Assembly (NCBI RefSeq): GCF_902810445.1 | Contig: NZ_LR778175.1 | Location: 310,001-374,000 of the forward strand | Length of the DNA stretch: 64,000 nucleotides | Origin: Candidatus Nitrosacidococcus tergens | GTDB lineage: Bacteria; Pseudomonadota; Gammaproteobacteria; Nitrosococcales; Nitrosococcaceae | Direction of reading: 5' to 3' | In this document: positions 29,737 through 42,137 of the stretch, one piece after another | Position numbering within the stretch: position 1 is the first letter of the stretch | Layout: the number at the start of each line of letters is the position of its first letter | The notes under the pieces: model-generated | What the model was told of the DNA's origin: nothing | The model's input: the letters and a program-made list of their open reading frames with translations, nothing else | Database searches by the model: none | Position numbers and translations under genes: made by a program

Positions 29737-30291
29737 GTGTCTAATAACCATAAACAGTGGTACGTAATACATGTATTCTCTGGACTAGAACAGCAGGTAA
29801 AAAAAATGCTTCAGGAGCGTATTGCTCGTTATAATATGCAGGAGAGATTTGGGGAAATTTTAGTACCTACTGAAGAGGTTATAGAAATAAGAGAGGGGAA
29901 AAAAAGGAAGAGTGAACGTAAATTTTTCCCTGGATATATTCTGACACATATGGAAATGGATGATGAAACTTGGCACTTAGTAAAGAGCACTCCAAAAATA
30001 TTAGGGTTTATTGGAGGATCTGGTGACAAGCCAGTACCTATTATGGATTCTGAGGCTCAGAAAATTTTGAACCAAATACAGGAAATGGCTGCTCAACCTA
30101 AACCAAAAATTCCATTCCAGCCAGGAGAAGTAGTACGTGTTATTAATGGTCCCTTTGCAGATTTTAATGGTGTAGTTGAAGAAGTGAATTACGAAAAAAG
30201 CAAATTACGAGTTGCTGTGTTAATATTTGGTAGATCAACTCCAGTTGAGCTTGAATTCAGGCAGGTTGAGAAGAATAGTACTAATAGTTAA
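29737..30291 (+). CDS. nusG: Transcription termination/antitermination factor NusG
   Basis: Binds RNA polymerase, suppresses pausing, and links it to Rho or the ribosome. The 184 residues have the NGN domain ([30 protein letters not shown]) and the C-terminal KOW domain ([25 protein letters not shown]). The start is GTG at 29737, giving the expected MSNNHKQW N-terminus. Cotranscribed with secE; rplK follows after 65 bases. Confidence 0.98.
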   Translation: MSNNHKQWYVIHVFSGLEQQVKKMLQERIARYNMQERFGEILVPTEEVIEIREGKKRKSERKFFPGYILTHMEMDDETWHLVKSTPKILGFIGGSGDKPVPIMDSEAQKILNQIQEMAAQPKPKIPFQPGEVVRVINGPFADFNGVVEEVNYEKSKLRVAVLIFGRSTPVELEFRQVEKNSTNS

Positions 30292-30356
30292 GTCACTTAA
30301 TAATCTGTAGTTTTGTCGAATTTGAATACACGACGACAATAATCAAAAGATGAGTT

Positions 30357-30788
30357 ATGGCAAAAAAAATAGAAGCTTACATTAAATTACAGGTTCGTGC
30401 TGGTCAAGCAAATCCAAGCCCACCAGTGGGACCTGCTCTAGGGCAGAAAGGCGTTAATATTATGGAATTTTGTAAAACATTTAACGCTCAAACCCAAGGA
30501 TTAGAGCAAGGAATGCCTATTCCCGTAGTTATTACAGTATATTCTGATCGTAGCTTTACTTTTATAACTAAAACCCCTCCTGTATCTGTACTCCTAAAAA
30601 AGGCAGCGGGAGTAAATTCTGGGAGTAGCCGTCCTAATAGTGATAAGGTTGGTAAAGTGAATTTATCACAGATAGAAGAAATCGCTAGAACTAAAATGCC
30701 TGATTTAACTGCGGCCAACCAAGAGGCAGCTATTCGAACAGTAGCAGGAAGTGCTCGTAGTATGGGATTAGAGGTAGAGGGTACCTAG
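30357..30788 (+). CDS. rplK: 50S ribosomal protein L11
   Basis: Part of the GTPase-associated centre, binding 23S rRNA domain II; involved in the RelA stringent response. The 143 residues match the family length, with the proline-rich N-terminal hinge [20 protein letters not shown] and the C-terminal RNA-binding domain ending in [13 protein letters not shown]. rplA starts 2 bases after its stop. Confidence 0.99.
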   Translation: MAKKIEAYIKLQVRAGQANPSPPVGPALGQKGVNIMEFCKTFNAQTQGLEQGMPIPVVITVYSDRSFTFITKTPPVSVLLKKAAGVNSGSSRPNSDKVGKVNLSQIEEIARTKMPDLTAANQEAAIRTVAGSARSMGLEVEGT

Positions 30789-30790
30789 AA

Positions 30791-31480
30791 ATGGCTAAGA
30801 TAGGTAAAAGGTTAAAAGAGATTAATACATTAGTAGATTCCGGAAAGTTTTACTCAGTAGATGATGCACTAAGCCTGCTTAAAGAAAATTCTAAAGTAAA
30901 ATTTGAAGAATCTATAGATACAGCTATTATTCTTGGTGTAGATCCAAGAAAATCAGATCAAGTAGTTCGTGGTGCAACTGTACTTCCTCACGGAACTGGA
31001 AAAATAGTAAAAGTGGGCGTATTTACCCAAGGAGCTAATGTTGATATAGCAAAAGAATCTGGTGCGGATGCAGTTGGGCTTGAAGATTTAGCAGAAACAA
31101 TTAAATCAGGTCAAATACCTTTTAATGTTATTATTGCATCTCCAGATGCAATGCGCATAGTAGGTCAACTAGGTACTATCTTAGGACCTCGAGGGTTAAT
31201 GCCAAACCCAAAAGTAGGAACAGTTACTAGCGATATAGCTGATGCAATTATAAAAGCTAAATCTGGTCAAGTTCGTTATAGAACTGATAAAGCAGGAATT
31301 ATACATTGCTCAATAGGTAAAGTATCGTTTGATGTGGACTCGCTCAAAGCTAATTTAAAGGTTTTGATTGAAGATTTAATGAAATTAAAGCCATCTTCTT
31401 CTAAAGGAATTTATTTAAAGAAATTAGCTTTATCAACGACTATGGGGCCGGGATTAGCTATAGATCAAAGTAGTTTATAA
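30791..31480 (+). CDS. rplA: 50S ribosomal protein L1
   Basis: L1-stalk protein that helps release deacylated tRNA and, in E. coli, represses its own L11-L1 transcript. The 229 residues show [20 protein letters not shown] and the family signature [20 protein letters not shown]. Start ATG at 30791, almost touching rplK. Translation is likely coupled. Confidence 0.99.
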   Translation: MAKIGKRLKEINTLVDSGKFYSVDDALSLLKENSKVKFEESIDTAIILGVDPRKSDQVVRGATVLPHGTGKIVKVGVFTQGANVDIAKESGADAVGLEDLAETIKSGQIPFNVIIASPDAMRIVGQLGTILGPRGLMPNPKVGTVTSDIADAIIKAKSGQVRYRTDKAGIIHCSIGKVSFDVDSLKANLKVLIEDLMKLKPSSSKGIYLKKLALSTTMGPGLAIDQSSL

Positions 31481-31535
31481 TAGAGAATATATATTAGATA
31501 GTTAAGGAAAATAGCTTAGATCGGATATTGTTTTT

Positions 31536-31549
31536 ATGTTGTCTAACAT
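31536..31549 (+). promoter_or_regulatory. Small hairpin in the rplJ leader
   Basis: ATGTT pairs with AACAT around a GTCT loop, just before the AAAGGAG ribosome site of rplJ. The rplA-rplJ spacer is only 87 bases, so any L10-L12 autoregulatory site must be compact. The hairpin might be part of it; this is an inference from position. Confidence 0.3.
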
Positions 31550-31567
31550 CAAAGGAGATAGTTGAAT

Positions 31568-32092
31568 TTGAGTCTTAATTTGGAAGCAAAGCAGACAATC
31601 GTTACTGAAATTGCAAATGTTGCCTCCCAAGCTCATTCTATAGTTACGGCCGAGTACCGCGGGCTAACAGTTTCTGAGATAACAAAAATAAGAGTAGTGG
31701 CTCGCCAAGAAAATGTTTATTTACGGGTGATACGCAATACTTTAGTAGCTCGGGCTTTAGCAGGGACTGATTTTGAATGTATAAATTCAGAGCTAAAAGG
31801 TCCCTTAATATTTGCGTTTTCACTTGAAGAGCCTAGTGCCGCTGCTCGGGTAATACGAGATTTTAACAAAGAGTACGATCGATTAAAAGTAAAATCAGGC
31901 GCTCTTAGAGGAAAATTATTACCTTCTGAGGCTATTAATTCTCTAGCAGATATGCCTACTAAGGATCAGGCAATTGCTATGTTAATGGGGATTTTAGAGG
32001 CACCAATTAGCAAATTGGTTCGTACGTTAGCTGAACCAGTAGCAAAATTAGCACGTGTTACTGCTGCTGTTCGAGAACAGAAAAAAGAATAA
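31568..32092 (+). CDS. rplJ: 50S ribosomal protein L10
   Basis: Stalk base that anchors L7/L12 dimers. Residues 1-174 begin MSLNLEAKQTIVTEI, matching the family N-terminus if the TTG at 31568 is the start. The TTG at 31562 is also in frame, but it lies only 4 bases after AGGAG, whereas 31568 has the better 10-base spacing. The C-terminal helix (about 135-170) for L12 binding is present. rplL follows after 53 bases. Confidence 0.97.
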   Translation: MSLNLEAKQTIVTEIANVASQAHSIVTAEYRGLTVSEITKIRVVARQENVYLRVIRNTLVARALAGTDFECINSELKGPLIFAFSLEEPSAAARVIRDFNKEYDRLKVKSGALRGKLLPSEAINSLADMPTKDQAIAMLMGILEAPISKLVRTLAEPVAKLARVTAAVREQKKE

Positions 32093-32145
32093 CGAATTTG
32101 TATATAAATTGTAATTTATAATCAGGAAGATCGACGGAGTAGAAA

Positions 32146-32523
32146 ATGGCTGTAGCAAAAGAAGAAATTTTAGAAACAATTGCGAACATGACTGTCATGG
32201 ATGTAGTCGAGTTAATAGAAGCAATGGAGGAAAAGTTTGGAGTAAGTGCTGCTGCACCAGTTGCAGTGGCTGCACCTGTAGGATCAGGGATAGAAGCTAA
32301 GGCCGAAGAGAAAACAGAGTTTGATGTAGTTTTGGCTAACTTCGGTTCAAATAAAGTACAGGTTATTAAAGTGATACGTGCCATTACTGGTTTAGGCCTT
32401 AAAGAGGCTAAAGATATGGTGGAGGGTGCTCCTTCTATAGTTAAAGAAGGATCTTCCAAAGAAGAGGCAGAAAATATTAAAAAACAGCTTGAAGAAGCTG
32501 GCGCTACTATCGAAATCAAATAA
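32146..32523 (+). CDS. rplL: 50S ribosomal protein L7/L12
   Basis: Stalk protein that recruits translation factors. The 125 residues have the N-terminal dimerisation domain ([17 protein letters not shown]), an Ala/Pro-rich hinge ([12 protein letters not shown]) and the C-terminal domain with [23 protein letters not shown]. The gene is followed by a hairpin with a T run. Confidence 0.99.
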   Translation: MAVAKEEILETIANMTVMDVVELIEAMEEKFGVSAAAPVAVAAPVGSGIEAKAEEKTEFDVVLANFGSNKVQVIKVIRAITGLGLKEAKDMVEGAPSIVKEGSSKEEAENIKKQLEEAGATIEIK

Positions 32524-32602
32524 TGAAGAGTCGTATAGCTATAGCTTAGATATATAATCTATAAATATATAGTCTATGATTTTTACTTTCTCCATTTAAG
32601 AG

Positions 32603-32636
32603 GGCTGGTAAATATTTACCAGCCTTTTTCTTTTTT
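32603..32636 (+). terminator. Intrinsic terminator/attenuator between rplL and rpoB
   Basis: GGCTGGTAAA (32603-32612) pairs with TTTACCAGCC (32615-32624), followed by T runs (TTTTTCTTTTTT). It is strong enough to stop most transcripts after rplL. In E. coli a partial terminator at this place sets the lower level of rpoBC relative to ribosomal proteins, and the same role is likely here. Confidence 0.88.
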
Positions 32637-32657
32637 AGATATTATTTCAATAGAGAC

Positions 32658-32685
32658 ACCTAATTCTGGATTTCTAGAGTTAGGT
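32658..32685 (+). promoter_or_regulatory. Second hairpin in the rplL-rpoB spacer (candidate RNase III site)
   Basis: ACCTAATTCT (32658-32667) pairs with AGAGTTAGGT (32676-32685), ten pairs with one T-G, around an eight-base loop. No T run follows directly, so it is not a terminator. E. coli has an RNase III processing hairpin at the corresponding position after the attenuator. The equivalence is inferred. Confidence 0.55.
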
Positions 32686-32722
32686 ATTGATTTTTATATA
32701 AGCGCCAAACAGGGTAATTGAA

Positions 32723-35700
32723 ATGTCTTACTCACTAACTGAGAAGAAACGCATTCGCAAGGATTTTAGTAAACTCTATAGTATATTAGATATTCCTAAC
32801 CTACTAGCAACACAAATTAACTCTTTTTCAGATTTCTTACAAAAGGATATATCTCCAGAGAAAAGAGATAACAAGGGTTTGCATGCTGTATTCGAAAGTA
32901 TATTTCCAATTAAAAGCTATACTGGGTATGCTGAATTACATTATGTCAGTTATTCTCTTGGATCTCCGCTTTTTAATATTAGAGAGTGTTATACTCGTGG
33001 ATTAACCTATGCGGCACCATTACGAGTTAATTTACGCCTTGTTCTTTATGATAAGGAAGTTTCTGCAAATGAGCAAATAGTTAAAGATATAAAAGAGCAA
33101 GAAGTTTACATGGGTGAAATACCCATGATGACACCAAAAGGTAATTTTGTCATTAATGGAACTGAGCGGGTTATTGTTTCTCAATTACACCGTTCACCTG
33201 GGATTGTATTTGAGCATGATAAAGGAAAAACTCATTCTTCTGGAAAATTGCTTTTTTCAGCTAGAATAATTCCTTACCGTGGTTCTTGGCTAGATTTTGA
33301 ATTTGATCTAAAAGATTGCCTATACGCTCGTATAGATCGTAGGCGTAAATTATTAATCACAATATTGTTACGGGCACTTGGCTATAGTACTGAAGAAATA
33401 CTTGCTTTATTTTTTGAGGTAATTGCTGTTCATCATCAAAATTCAAGCTATACATTGGATTTAGTACCTCAAAAACTTCGAGGAGAGACTTTTTCTTTTG
33501 ATATTAAAGATCAGAGCGGAAGAGTAGTTGTCGAAGCTGATCGGAGAATTACATCATTACATATTAAAAAAATAGAAAAAGCAAAAATAAACGTATTAAC
33601 TATCCCCGAATCTGCTAGAGAATTTTTAACAGGAAAGACGCTGGCTCAAGATATCATCGACTCAGATACTGGAGAAATTTTAGCTAAAGCAAATAATAAA
33701 ATTACGATTGAATTATTAGACACTATAAACAGTGCCAATATTTCGCATTTTCACCTTATTTATACCAATGATCTAGATCAAGGTTCATTTATTTCAGATA
33801 CGCTACAACTAGATTACACTAACTCAGCTCTAGAGGCGCAGATAGAAATCTATCGAATGATGCGGCCTGGAGAACCTCCTACAAAAGAAGCGGCTCAAAA
33901 TCTTTTTCAGAATTTATTTTTTAATCCTGAACGTTATGATCTCTCTGCAGTGGGGCGAATGAAATTCAACCGCCATCTTGGAAGAGAGAGTACTACTGGT
34001 TCTGGAACATTATCAAAAGAAGATATTGTTGATGTTATTAAAGCACTTATCAAAATTCGTAATGGATTGGGAAGTGTAGATGATATTGATCATTTGGGTA
34101 ATCGCAGGATACGTAGTGTTGGTGAAATGGCTGAAAATCAGTTTCGTATTGGTTTAATACGTGTAGAGCGAGTAGTAAGAGAACGGTTGGGTCTTGCTGA
34201 ATCAGAGGGGTTAACGCCTCAAGAGTTGATTAATGCGAAACCAGTATCTGCAGCAATTAAGGAATTTTTTGGTTCAAATCAGCTTTCACAGTTTATGGAT
34301 CAAAATAACCCTTTATCAGAGATAACACATAAGCGAAGAATATCGGCTCTAGGACCAGGCGGACTTACTAGAGAGAGAGCAGGGTTTGAAGTACGTGATG
34401 TGCACCCTACTCATTATGGTCGAGTGTGCCCTATTGAAACACCGGAAGGTCCAAATATTGGTTTAATTAGTTCTTTATCGATTTATGCTAGAACTAATCA
34501 GTATGGGTTTATAGAAACACCATATCGAAAAGTTATAGAAAGGAAAGTAACTGAAGAAATTGATTACTTGTCAGCAATTGAAGAGGGAGAATATGTTATT
34601 GCTCAAGCTAATGCCACTATTAGTGAAAGAGGTGATCTATCAGATACGTTAGTATCTTGCCGATATAAAAACGAATTTACTCTTTTACCACCAGAGAAAG
34701 TTCAATATATTGATATCTCTCCAAAGCAAATAGTATCTGCAGCGGCATCTTTAATTCCTTTTTTGGAACATGATGATGCAAATCGAGCCTTAATGGGTTC
34801 TAATATGCAGCGCCAAGCAGTCCCTACTTTAAAATCAGAAGCACCTCTAGTAGGCACAGGAATGGAGCGAGTAGTAGCGCGAGATTCAGGTGTGATGATT
34901 AACGCTAATCGTGCGGGCACTGTGGATTTTGTTGATTCTACAAGGATTGTGGTAAGAGTAAATACCCAAAAATCGAACTTAGATCAACAGCAAGGTGTAG
35001 ATATTTATAACCTTACCAAATATGCTCGTTCTAATCAAAATACCTGTATTAATCAGAGACCCTTAGTTAAACCAGGCGATATAGTAAATACAGGGGACGT
35101 TTTAGCGGATGGTCCTTCAACAAATATGGGTGAGCTTGCATTAGGACAAAACTTACTTGTAGCTTTTATGCCATGGAATGGGTACAACTTTGAAGATTCG
35201 ATTCTTATTTCAGAGAAAGTGGTAGAAGAGGACAGGTTTACTTCAATTCACATAGAGGAGCTTATTTGTTTAGCTCGAGACACTAAATTAGGTACAGAAG
35301 AAATTAGTAGTGATATACCTAATGTAAGCGAGGCAGCTTTATCTAAATTAGATGAAGTAGGCATTGTATATATAGGTGCAGAAGTAAGTCCTGGTGATAT
35401 TTTAGTAGGTAAAATAACTCCGAAAGGAGAAACACAACTTACACCTGAAGAAAAACTATTACGTGCTATTTTTGGTGAGAAAGCTTCTGAAGTAAAAGAT
35501 ACCTCTTTACGTGTACCTTCTGGAATACATGGTACGGTTATTGGTGTTCAAGTATTCACACGCGATGGTGTAGAAAAAGATGCCAGAGTATTATCCATTG
35601 AAGAAATGGAGCTTGCTAAAATAAAAAAAGATCTAGAAGATGAGTTTCGAATTATAGAAGCTGATATTTATCAACGCTTGGAGCAAATCTTACTAGGGAA

Positions 35701-36832
35701 AACTGTCAAAAAAGAGATAGGTACTCTATTATCAGGAATAAAAATTACTGTAGATAATCTTAAAACTTTACCCAAAAAGCAATGGGTTGATATCAAATTA
35801 AACGATGAAGAATCTAATCACCAAATTAAATCGACCTTAACTCAATTAAAGGAATTAAGATCCATAACAGATAAGAATTTAGAGCAACAGCGTATTAAAC
35901 TGATTTCTGGGCATGATTTACCTCCAGGAGTACAAAAAATGGTCAAAGTGTCTCTAGCTGTGAAACGCCGTGCTCAGCCAGGTGATAAAGTAGCGGGTCG
36001 CCACGGAAACAAAGGGGTGATCTCAACTATTGTGCCAATAGAGGATATGCCTTATATGGCAGATGGTACTCCTATAGATATGGTACTTAATCCTTTAGGG
36101 GTTCCTTCTAGAATGAATATTGGACAAATTCTAGAAGCCCATTTAGGGTGGGCTGCTAAAGAGCTTGGTAAAAAAATTAAAGATATGCTTGATCTAGAGA
36201 AATTAGATATATTAAAACTCCGTAGTTTTTTAGAGCAAATTTATAATACTGGTGGTAAAAAAGAGGATATAAATTCTTTAAACGATCAAGAGCTTATAGA
36301 GTTAGCATATAACTTATCCGATGGTGTCCCTATGGGAACTCCAGTATTTGATGGGGCTTCTGAAGAAGATATTAAAAATATGTTAAAACTAGCTGGACTG
36401 CCCACAAGTGGACAGACTACTCTCTATGATGGACGAACAGGAGAGGCTTTCACGCGCCCAATTACTGTAGGGTATATGCATATGCTAAAACTAAATCATT
36501 TAGTTGATGATAAGATGCATGCTAGATCAACAGGCCCTTATAGTTTAGTTACTCAGCAGCCTTTAGGTGGGAAAGCCCAATTTGGTGGGCAACGGTTTGG
36601 AGAAATGGAAGTTTGGGCGCTTGAATCCTATGGAGCTGCATACACTCTGCAGGAGATGCTTACTATAAAATCAGATGATATGAGCGGGCGTACTAAAATT
36701 TATAAAAATATTGTAGATGATAATTATCAGATGGAGGCAAATATACCAGAATCCTTTAATGTACTTGTAAAGGAAGTGCATGCTTTAGGAATTGATATTG
36801 AATTAAAACGTAAAAGTAAAGGAATACCATAA
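32723..36832 (+). CDS. rpoB: DNA-directed RNA polymerase subunit beta
   Basis: Catalytic subunit of RNA polymerase together with beta-prime. The 1369 residues are close to the E. coli length (1342). The rifampicin-binding cluster is intact and wild-type-like: [20 protein letters not shown] then ISALGPGGL. Also visible are [26 protein letters not shown], the [13 protein letters not shown] motif with lysines near the active centre, and the C-terminal [14 protein letters not shown]. Start ATG at 32723 lies 199 bases after rplL. rpoC follows after 40 bases. Confidence 0.99.
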   Translation: MSYSLTEKKRIRKDFSKLYSILDIPNLLATQINSFSDFLQKDISPEKRDNKGLHAVFESIFPIKSYTGYAELHYVSYSLGSPLFNIRECYTRGLTYAAPLRVNLRLVLYDKEVSANEQIVKDIKEQEVYMGEIPMMTPKGNFVINGTERVIVSQLHRSPGIVFEHDKGKTHSSGKLLFSARIIPYRGSWLDFEFDLKDCLYARIDRRRKLLITILLRALGYSTEEILALFFEVIAVHHQNSSYTLDLVPQKLRGETFSFDIKDQSGRVVVEADRRITSLHIKKIEKAKINVLTIPESAREFLTGKTLAQDIIDSDTGEILAKANNKITIELLDTINSANISHFHLIYTNDLDQGSFISDTLQLDYTNSALEAQIEIYRMMRPGEPPTKEAAQNLFQNLFFNPERYDLSAVGRMKFNRHLGRESTTGSGTLSKEDIVDVIKALIKIRNGLGSVDDIDHLGNRRIRSVGEMAENQFRIGLIRVERVVRERLGLAESEGLTPQELINAKPVSAAIKEFFGSNQLSQFMDQNNPLSEITHKRRISALGPGGLTRERAGFEVRDVHPTHYGRVCPIETPEGPNIGLISSLSIYARTNQYGFIETPYRKVIERKVTEEIDYLSAIEEGEYVIAQANATISERGDLSDTLVSCRYKNEFTLLPPEKVQYIDISPKQIVSAAASLIPFLEHDDANRALMGSNMQRQAVPTLKSEAPLVGTGMERVVARDSGVMINANRAGTVDFVDSTRIVVRVNTQKSNLDQQQGVDIYNLTKYARSNQNTCINQRPLVKPGDIVNTGDVLADGPSTNMGELALGQNLLVAFMPWNGYNFEDSILISEKVVEEDRFTSIHIEELICLARDTKLGTEEISSDIPNVSEAALSKLDEVGIVYIGAEVSPGDILVGKITPKGETQLTPEEKLLRAIFGEKASEVKDTSLRVPSGIHGTVIGVQVFTRDGVEKDARVLSIEEMELAKIKKDLEDEFRIIEADIYQRLEQILLGKTVKKEIGTLLSGIKITVDNLKTLPKKQWVDIKLNDEESNHQIKSTLTQLKELRSITDKNLEQQRIKLISGHDLPPGVQKMVKVSLAVKRRAQPGDKVAGRHGNKGVISTIVPIEDMPYMADGTPIDMVLNPLGVPSRMNIGQILEAHLGWAAKELGKKIKDMLDLEKLDILKLRSFLEQIYNTGGKKEDINSLNDQELIELAYNLSDGVPMGTPVFDGASEEDIKNMLKLAGLPTSGQTTLYDGRTGEAFTRPITVGYMHMLKLNHLVDDKMHARSTGPYSLVTQQPLGGKAQFGGQRFGEMEVWALESYGAAYTLQEMLTIKSDDMSGRTKIYKNIVDDNYQMEANIPESFNVLVKEVHALGIDIELKRKSKGIP

Positions 36833-36872
36833 CAGTTACTATAGCCCCACTTATGATAATGGAGAGATATAT

Positions 36873-39800
36873 ATGAGAGGTTTATTAAATTTGCTTAAAC
36901 AGCAAAGCCATGCAGAAGAATTTGATTCCATACGTGCCGGTTTATCCTCTCCAGATACAATTAGAGCGTGGTCTTATGGAGAAGTAAAAAAGCCTGAAAC
37001 GATTAATTATCGAACCTTTAAGCCAGAGAGAGATGGTCTTTTTTGTGCAAAAATTTTTGGTCCTATTAAAGATCATGAATGCTTATGTGGCAAATACAAA
37101 CGTCTTAAGCACAGAGGAGTTGTCTGTGAAAAGTGCGGGGTAGAGGTTACCCTGGCAGCTTCTCGTAGAGAACGTATGGGTCATATCGAGCTAGCTAGCC
37201 CAGTTGCTCACATTTGGTTTTTAAAATCTTTACCATCTAGAATTAGTTTACTTTTAGACTTTACCCTACGTGATATTGAAAGGGTTCTTTACTTTGAGTC
37301 TTCAATAGTAATTGATCCAGGAATGACTTCTTTAGAAAAAGGGCAGATTTTATCTGATGAAGCCTATCTTCAAGCAATTGAAGATTATGGGGATGAATTT
37401 GATGCCCGAATGGGAGCAGAAGCAATCCAGATCATGCTGAAAACCCTCGATTTAAAAGATGAAGCCAGAAAATTAAGAGAAGAAATTAATAGTACAGGTT
37501 CTGATACTAAAACAAAAAAATTAACTAAACGACTAAAGTTGGTTGAGTCTTTTATTAATTCTGGTAACCGCCCTGAGTGGATGATTATGGAAGTTTTACC
37601 CGTACTTCCTCCAGATTTAAGACCATTAGTTCCTTTAGAGGGTGGACGTTTTGCTACCTCTGATCTAAACGATTTATATCGACGAGTTATTAATCGAAAT
37701 AATAGGCTTAAACGCTTATTAGAACTAAATGCTCCGGATATTATTGTACGCAATGAGAAACGTATGCTACAAGAATCCGTTGACGCACTTTTAGATAATG
37801 GTCGTCGTGGTAAAGCCATTACAGGTAATAATAAACTGCCTTTAAAATCCTTAGCTGATATGATCAAAGGAAAGCAAGGTCGGTTCCGTCAAAATCTCTT
37901 AGGAAAACGAGTAGATTACTCAGGCCGTTCGGTTATTGTAGTAGGCCCCACCTTAAAGTTACACCAGTGTGGGTTACCAAAAAAAATGGCACTAGAGTTA
38001 TTTAAACCTTTTATTCTTGGTAAGCTAGAGCGATCTGGGTTTGCAAATAGTATTCAGGCAGCTAAAAAATTGATAGAGCGTGAGGCTCCTGAAGTATGGG
38101 ATATATTAGAAGAGGTGATTCGGGAGCATCCAGTTATGCTTAATCGAGCACCTACTTTACATAGATTAGGTATTCAAGCATTCGAGCCAATATTAATCGA
38201 AGGTAAAGCCATTCAATTACACCCTTTAGTGTGTGTGGCTTTTAATGCTGACTTTGATGGAGATCAGATGGCAGTGCATGTACCTCTCTCCTTAGAGTCT
38301 CAACTAGAAGCTCGAGCCCTAATGATGTCAACCAATAATATTTTATCTCCTGCAAATGGAGAGCCTATTATTGTACCTACTCAAGATGTGGTTTTAGGTC
38401 TTTACTACATGACTTGCGAGCGGATTAATGCAAAAGGCGAAGGGATGGTGTTTGCTGATACTAGTGAGGTAAGGCGTGCTTATGAGACTAATGTAGTTGA
38501 TCTTCATGCAAAAATTCAATTACGTATCATTGAATCAAACAGGTTTGATTTAAGTGAGAAAACTAAAAAAATAGTTTCTACTACAGTAGGTAGAGCATTA
38601 CTTTCAGAATTGTTGCCAGAAGGATTGCCTTTTGATTTAGTCAATAAAAACATGACTAAAAAGGAAATTTCAAAATTAGTAAATACTTGCTATCGATATC
38701 TAGATTTAAAGACAACAGTTGTTTTTGCCGATCAGCTTATGTATCTGGGATTTCGTCAAGCAACACTAAGTGGTATTTCGATTGGTATCGATGATATGGT
38801 TGTACCTGATGAAAAACAAGCTATCTTAGATAAGGCAGAGAAAGAGGTAAAAGAAATTGAAGATCAATATGCTTCGGGATTAGTTACTAATGGTGAACGG
38901 TACAATAAAGTAGTAGATATATGGTCACATACTAATGATCAAGTAGCTAAAGCGATGATGAACCGCCTTGGAAATGAAGAGATAAAAGATTCTCAAGGCA
39001 ATATCACTAAACAGCAGTCTTTTAACTCGATCTATATGATGGCCGATTCGGGAGCTCGTGGGTCTGCTGCTCAGATAAGGCAGCTTGCAGGTATGCGTGG
39101 ATTAATGGCAAAACCCGATGGGTCAATTATTGAAACGCCAATTACTGCTAATTTTCGAGAAGGATTAAATATTCTGCAGTACTTTATTTCTACCCATGGA
39201 GCACGTAAAGGTCTTGCAGATACCGCACTGAAAACTGCAAATTCTGGATATTTAACACGAAGATTGGTAGATGTAGCTCAGGATTTAGTAGTTATTGAAC
39301 ATGACTGTGGTACAAAAGATGGCATTTATATATCTCCTGTAATAGAAGGGGGAGATATTGTTGAACCTTTGAGAGATCGAGTACTTGGGCGAGTATTAGC
39401 CCTAGATATTCATGCTCTAGGAACTAATAGCACTTTAATTCCAGCAGGTACTTTACTTGACGAAACATGGGTTGATCGCCTCGAAAGTTTAGGAGTGGAT
39501 ACAGTAAAAGTTCGTTCTCCTATTACTTGTCAAACTCATTATGGGGTATGTGCCACCTGTTATGGTCGAGATTTAGGACGAGGTCACCTTGTGAATATTG
39601 GCGAAGCTGTTGGTGTAATTGCTGCACAGTCTATCGGTGAACCTGGTACACAGCTTACAATGCGTACTTTTCATATTGGAGGGGCTGCTTCAAGAACGGT
39701 AACTACTAGTAGTATTGAAGTAAAGTATAAAGGTAATGTTCGTTTAAAAAATGTTAAGAGAGTTCAACATATAAGTGGGCGATATGTTGCTGTATCTAGA

Positions 39801-41123
39801 TCCGGTGAAGTACATATTGTTGATGATCAAGATCGGGATAGGGAGCGCTATAAAATTCCTTATGGAGCAGAATTATCAGTAAAGGATGGAGATTCGGTTG
39901 AAGCCGGGCAAATTATTGCAACTTGGGACCCCCATACCCACCCTATCATTACAGAAGTATCAGGTAAAGTTCAATTACAGAGTTTTATAGAAGGTACTAC
40001 TGTAGAGAGGCAGGTTGATGAAATTACAGGCATCACTAATCTTGTAGTACTCGATTATAAACATCGAGGCAGTGCGATTTCTAAAGAATCGCGCCCTATG
40101 ATTAAATTAGTAGATAAAACGGGAGATGATTTATGCCTAGCAGGAACTGATATTCCTGCCCATTATTACTTGCCCGTAGGTGCCATTGTGTTAGTAGAGA
40201 CAGACACTAGTGTTGGCGTTGGAGATGTGTTAGCACGATTGCCTCAAGAATCAAGTAAAACTCGCGATATTACAGGAGGATTACCTAGAGTCGCAGATTT
40301 ATTTGAAGCCAGAAAGCCTAAAGATTCAGCGATTCTTGCAGAAATTTCAGGGATTGTGAGCTATGGTAAAGAAACCAAAGGAAAGCAAAGATTACTCATC
40401 ACTAGGACAAAAATAGATCAAGATAATACAAATGATGAACTACAAGAAGGTAATAGTGCTCTTGTGATTCAACATGAGGAGCTTATACCTAAGTGGCGCC
40501 AAATTGGTATTTTTGAAGGTGAGCATGTTGAGAAAGGTGAAGTAATTGTAGATGGTCCACCATCACCTCATGATATCTTACGTTTAAGAGGAGTAGAAGC
40601 TTTAACTCGCTACATCGTTAATGAAGTTCAAGATGTTTATCGATTACAAGGAGTAAAAATTAATGATAAACATATCGAGGTAATCGTTTGTCAGATGCTT
40701 CGCAAGGTAGAGATTACAGATCCTGGAGATACCCCTTTCCTAAAAGGAGAACATATAGATAAATCTAAATTATTGGAGGAAAATAAGAAAATAAAAGATT
40801 CAGGTAAATTACCTGCACAATACGAGCCCGTACTTTTAGGCATTACCAAAGCTTCTCTAGCTACAGAATCTTTTATCTCTGCTGCCTCCTTTCAAGAGAC
40901 AACTCGTGTGCTTACAGAAGCAGCTATTGCCGGAAAGTATGATTATTTACGAGGTTTAAAAGAAAATATTATTGTGGGTCGCTTAATCCCAGCTGGAACT
41001 GGGCTAGCTCACCATACAGAAAAGGACAAAAAGAAGAAGGAAAAATTATCTATAAAATCACTAATTAAACCATCTAATGAAAATTTAGAAAAACGGCTAT
41101 TCAATATCGATACTAGCACTTGA
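36873..41123 (+). CDS. rpoC: DNA-directed RNA polymerase subunit beta-prime
   Basis: The 1416 residues contain the zinc ribbon [19 protein letters not shown] near 70-88, the catalytic triad in [14 protein letters not shown], the bridge helix and trigger loop region ([21 protein letters not shown], then [17 protein letters not shown]), and the second zinc site [15 protein letters not shown]. Length is close to E. coli (1407). The TGA stop overlaps the -35 box of the presumed str promoter. Confidence 0.99.
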   Translation: MRGLLNLLKQQSHAEEFDSIRAGLSSPDTIRAWSYGEVKKPETINYRTFKPERDGLFCAKIFGPIKDHECLCGKYKRLKHRGVVCEKCGVEVTLAASRRERMGHIELASPVAHIWFLKSLPSRISLLLDFTLRDIERVLYFESSIVIDPGMTSLEKGQILSDEAYLQAIEDYGDEFDARMGAEAIQIMLKTLDLKDEARKLREEINSTGSDTKTKKLTKRLKLVESFINSGNRPEWMIMEVLPVLPPDLRPLVPLEGGRFATSDLNDLYRRVINRNNRLKRLLELNAPDIIVRNEKRMLQESVDALLDNGRRGKAITGNNKLPLKSLADMIKGKQGRFRQNLLGKRVDYSGRSVIVVGPTLKLHQCGLPKKMALELFKPFILGKLERSGFANSIQAAKKLIEREAPEVWDILEEVIREHPVMLNRAPTLHRLGIQAFEPILIEGKAIQLHPLVCVAFNADFDGDQMAVHVPLSLESQLEARALMMSTNNILSPANGEPIIVPTQDVVLGLYYMTCERINAKGEGMVFADTSEVRRAYETNVVDLHAKIQLRIIESNRFDLSEKTKKIVSTTVGRALLSELLPEGLPFDLVNKNMTKKEISKLVNTCYRYLDLKTTVVFADQLMYLGFRQATLSGISIGIDDMVVPDEKQAILDKAEKEVKEIEDQYASGLVTNGERYNKVVDIWSHTNDQVAKAMMNRLGNEEIKDSQGNITKQQSFNSIYMMADSGARGSAAQIRQLAGMRGLMAKPDGSIIETPITANFREGLNILQYFISTHGARKGLADTALKTANSGYLTRRLVDVAQDLVVIEHDCGTKDGIYISPVIEGGDIVEPLRDRVLGRVLALDIHALGTNSTLIPAGTLLDETWVDRLESLGVDTVKVRSPITCQTHYGVCATCYGRDLGRGHLVNIGEAVGVIAAQSIGEPGTQLTMRTFHIGGAASRTVTTSSIEVKYKGNVRLKNVKRVQHISGRYVAVSRSGEVHIVDDQDRDRERYKIPYGAELSVKDGDSVEAGQIIATWDPHTHPIITEVSGKVQLQSFIEGTTVERQVDEITGITNLVVLDYKHRGSAISKESRPMIKLVDKTGDDLCLAGTDIPAHYYLPVGAIVLVETDTSVGVGDVLARLPQESSKTRDITGGLPRVADLFEARKPKDSAILAEISGIVSYGKETKGKQRLLITRTKIDQDNTNDELQEGNSALVIQHEELIPKWRQIGIFEGEHVEKGEVIVDGPPSPHDILRLRGVEALTRYIVNEVQDVYRLQGVKINDKHIEVIVCQMLRKVEITDPGDTPFLKGEHIDKSKLLEENKKIKDSGKLPAQYEPVLLGITKASLATESFISAASFQETTRVLTEAAIAGKYDYLRGLKENIIVGRLIPAGTGLAHHTEKDKKKKEKLSIKSLIKPSNENLEKRLFNIDTST

Positions 41124-41148
41124 CTATATTGTATCTAAATATTAGAAT
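41120..41148 (+). promoter_or_regulatory. Promoter for the str operon
   Basis: TTGACT (41120-41125) and TAGAAT (41143-41148) are each one base off the sigma-70 consensus and are separated by an ideal 17 bases. The -35 box overlaps the rpoC stop codon. Transcription would start near 41155, about 60 bases before rpsL. Confidence 0.7.
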
Positions 41149-41216
41149 TAGTACCTTTGAGATTAAGGCTATATATTAATTATCTAACAAATGGTTACTT
41201 CGAGTATCTTTAATGC

Positions 41217-41591
41217 ATGGCTACAATAAATCAATTAGTTCGTAAACCAAGAATACAACAGAAGAAAAAGAATAGTGTACCCGCATTGCAGGCTTGCCCC
41301 CAAAGAAGGGGAGTGTGTACTAGGGTGTATACTACAACTCCTAAAAAACCTAATTCAGCCTTGCGTAAAGTAGCTCGTGTACGGTTGACTAGCGGAATGG
41401 AAGTTACCTCTTATATTGGTGGTGAAGGGCACAATTTACAGGAGCATTCCGTAGTTTTAATTAGAGGAGGGCGTGTTAAAGATTTGCCTGGGGTGCGATA
41501 TCATACTGTTAGAGGATCACTAGACACAGCTGGAGTAACCGATCGGCGCCGTGGTAGATCTAAATATGGGACGAAACGGGCAAAAGGGTAA
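41217..41591 (+). CDS. rpsL: 30S ribosomal protein S12
   Basis: Decoding-centre protein that monitors codon-anticodon pairing. The 124 residues match E. coli closely. Lys43 (in [11 protein letters not shown]) and Lys88 (in GGRVKDLPG), the sites of streptomycin-resistance changes, are both wild type, as is Asp89. First gene of the str group; rpsG follows after only 26 bases, shorter than the E. coli spacer that holds the S7 repressor site. Confidence 0.99.
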   Translation: MATINQLVRKPRIQQKKKNSVPALQACPQRRGVCTRVYTTTPKKPNSALRKVARVRLTSGMEVTSYIGGEGHNLQEHSVVLIRGGRVKDLPGVRYHTVRGSLDTAGVTDRRRGRSKYGTKRAKG

Positions 41592-41602
41592 TATCAATAT
41601 AG

Positions 41603-42088
<486 letters not shown>

Positions 42089-42137
42089 GTTGAAAATATA
42101 GTATCAATAAACTAAATAGATTAAATAATTAATAGCT

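Noticed and set aside
30313..30343. Promoter-like boxes before rplK (TTGTCG and AATAAT)
   Set aside because: The spacing is 19 bases and the implied start would leave almost no leader before the ATG at 30357.
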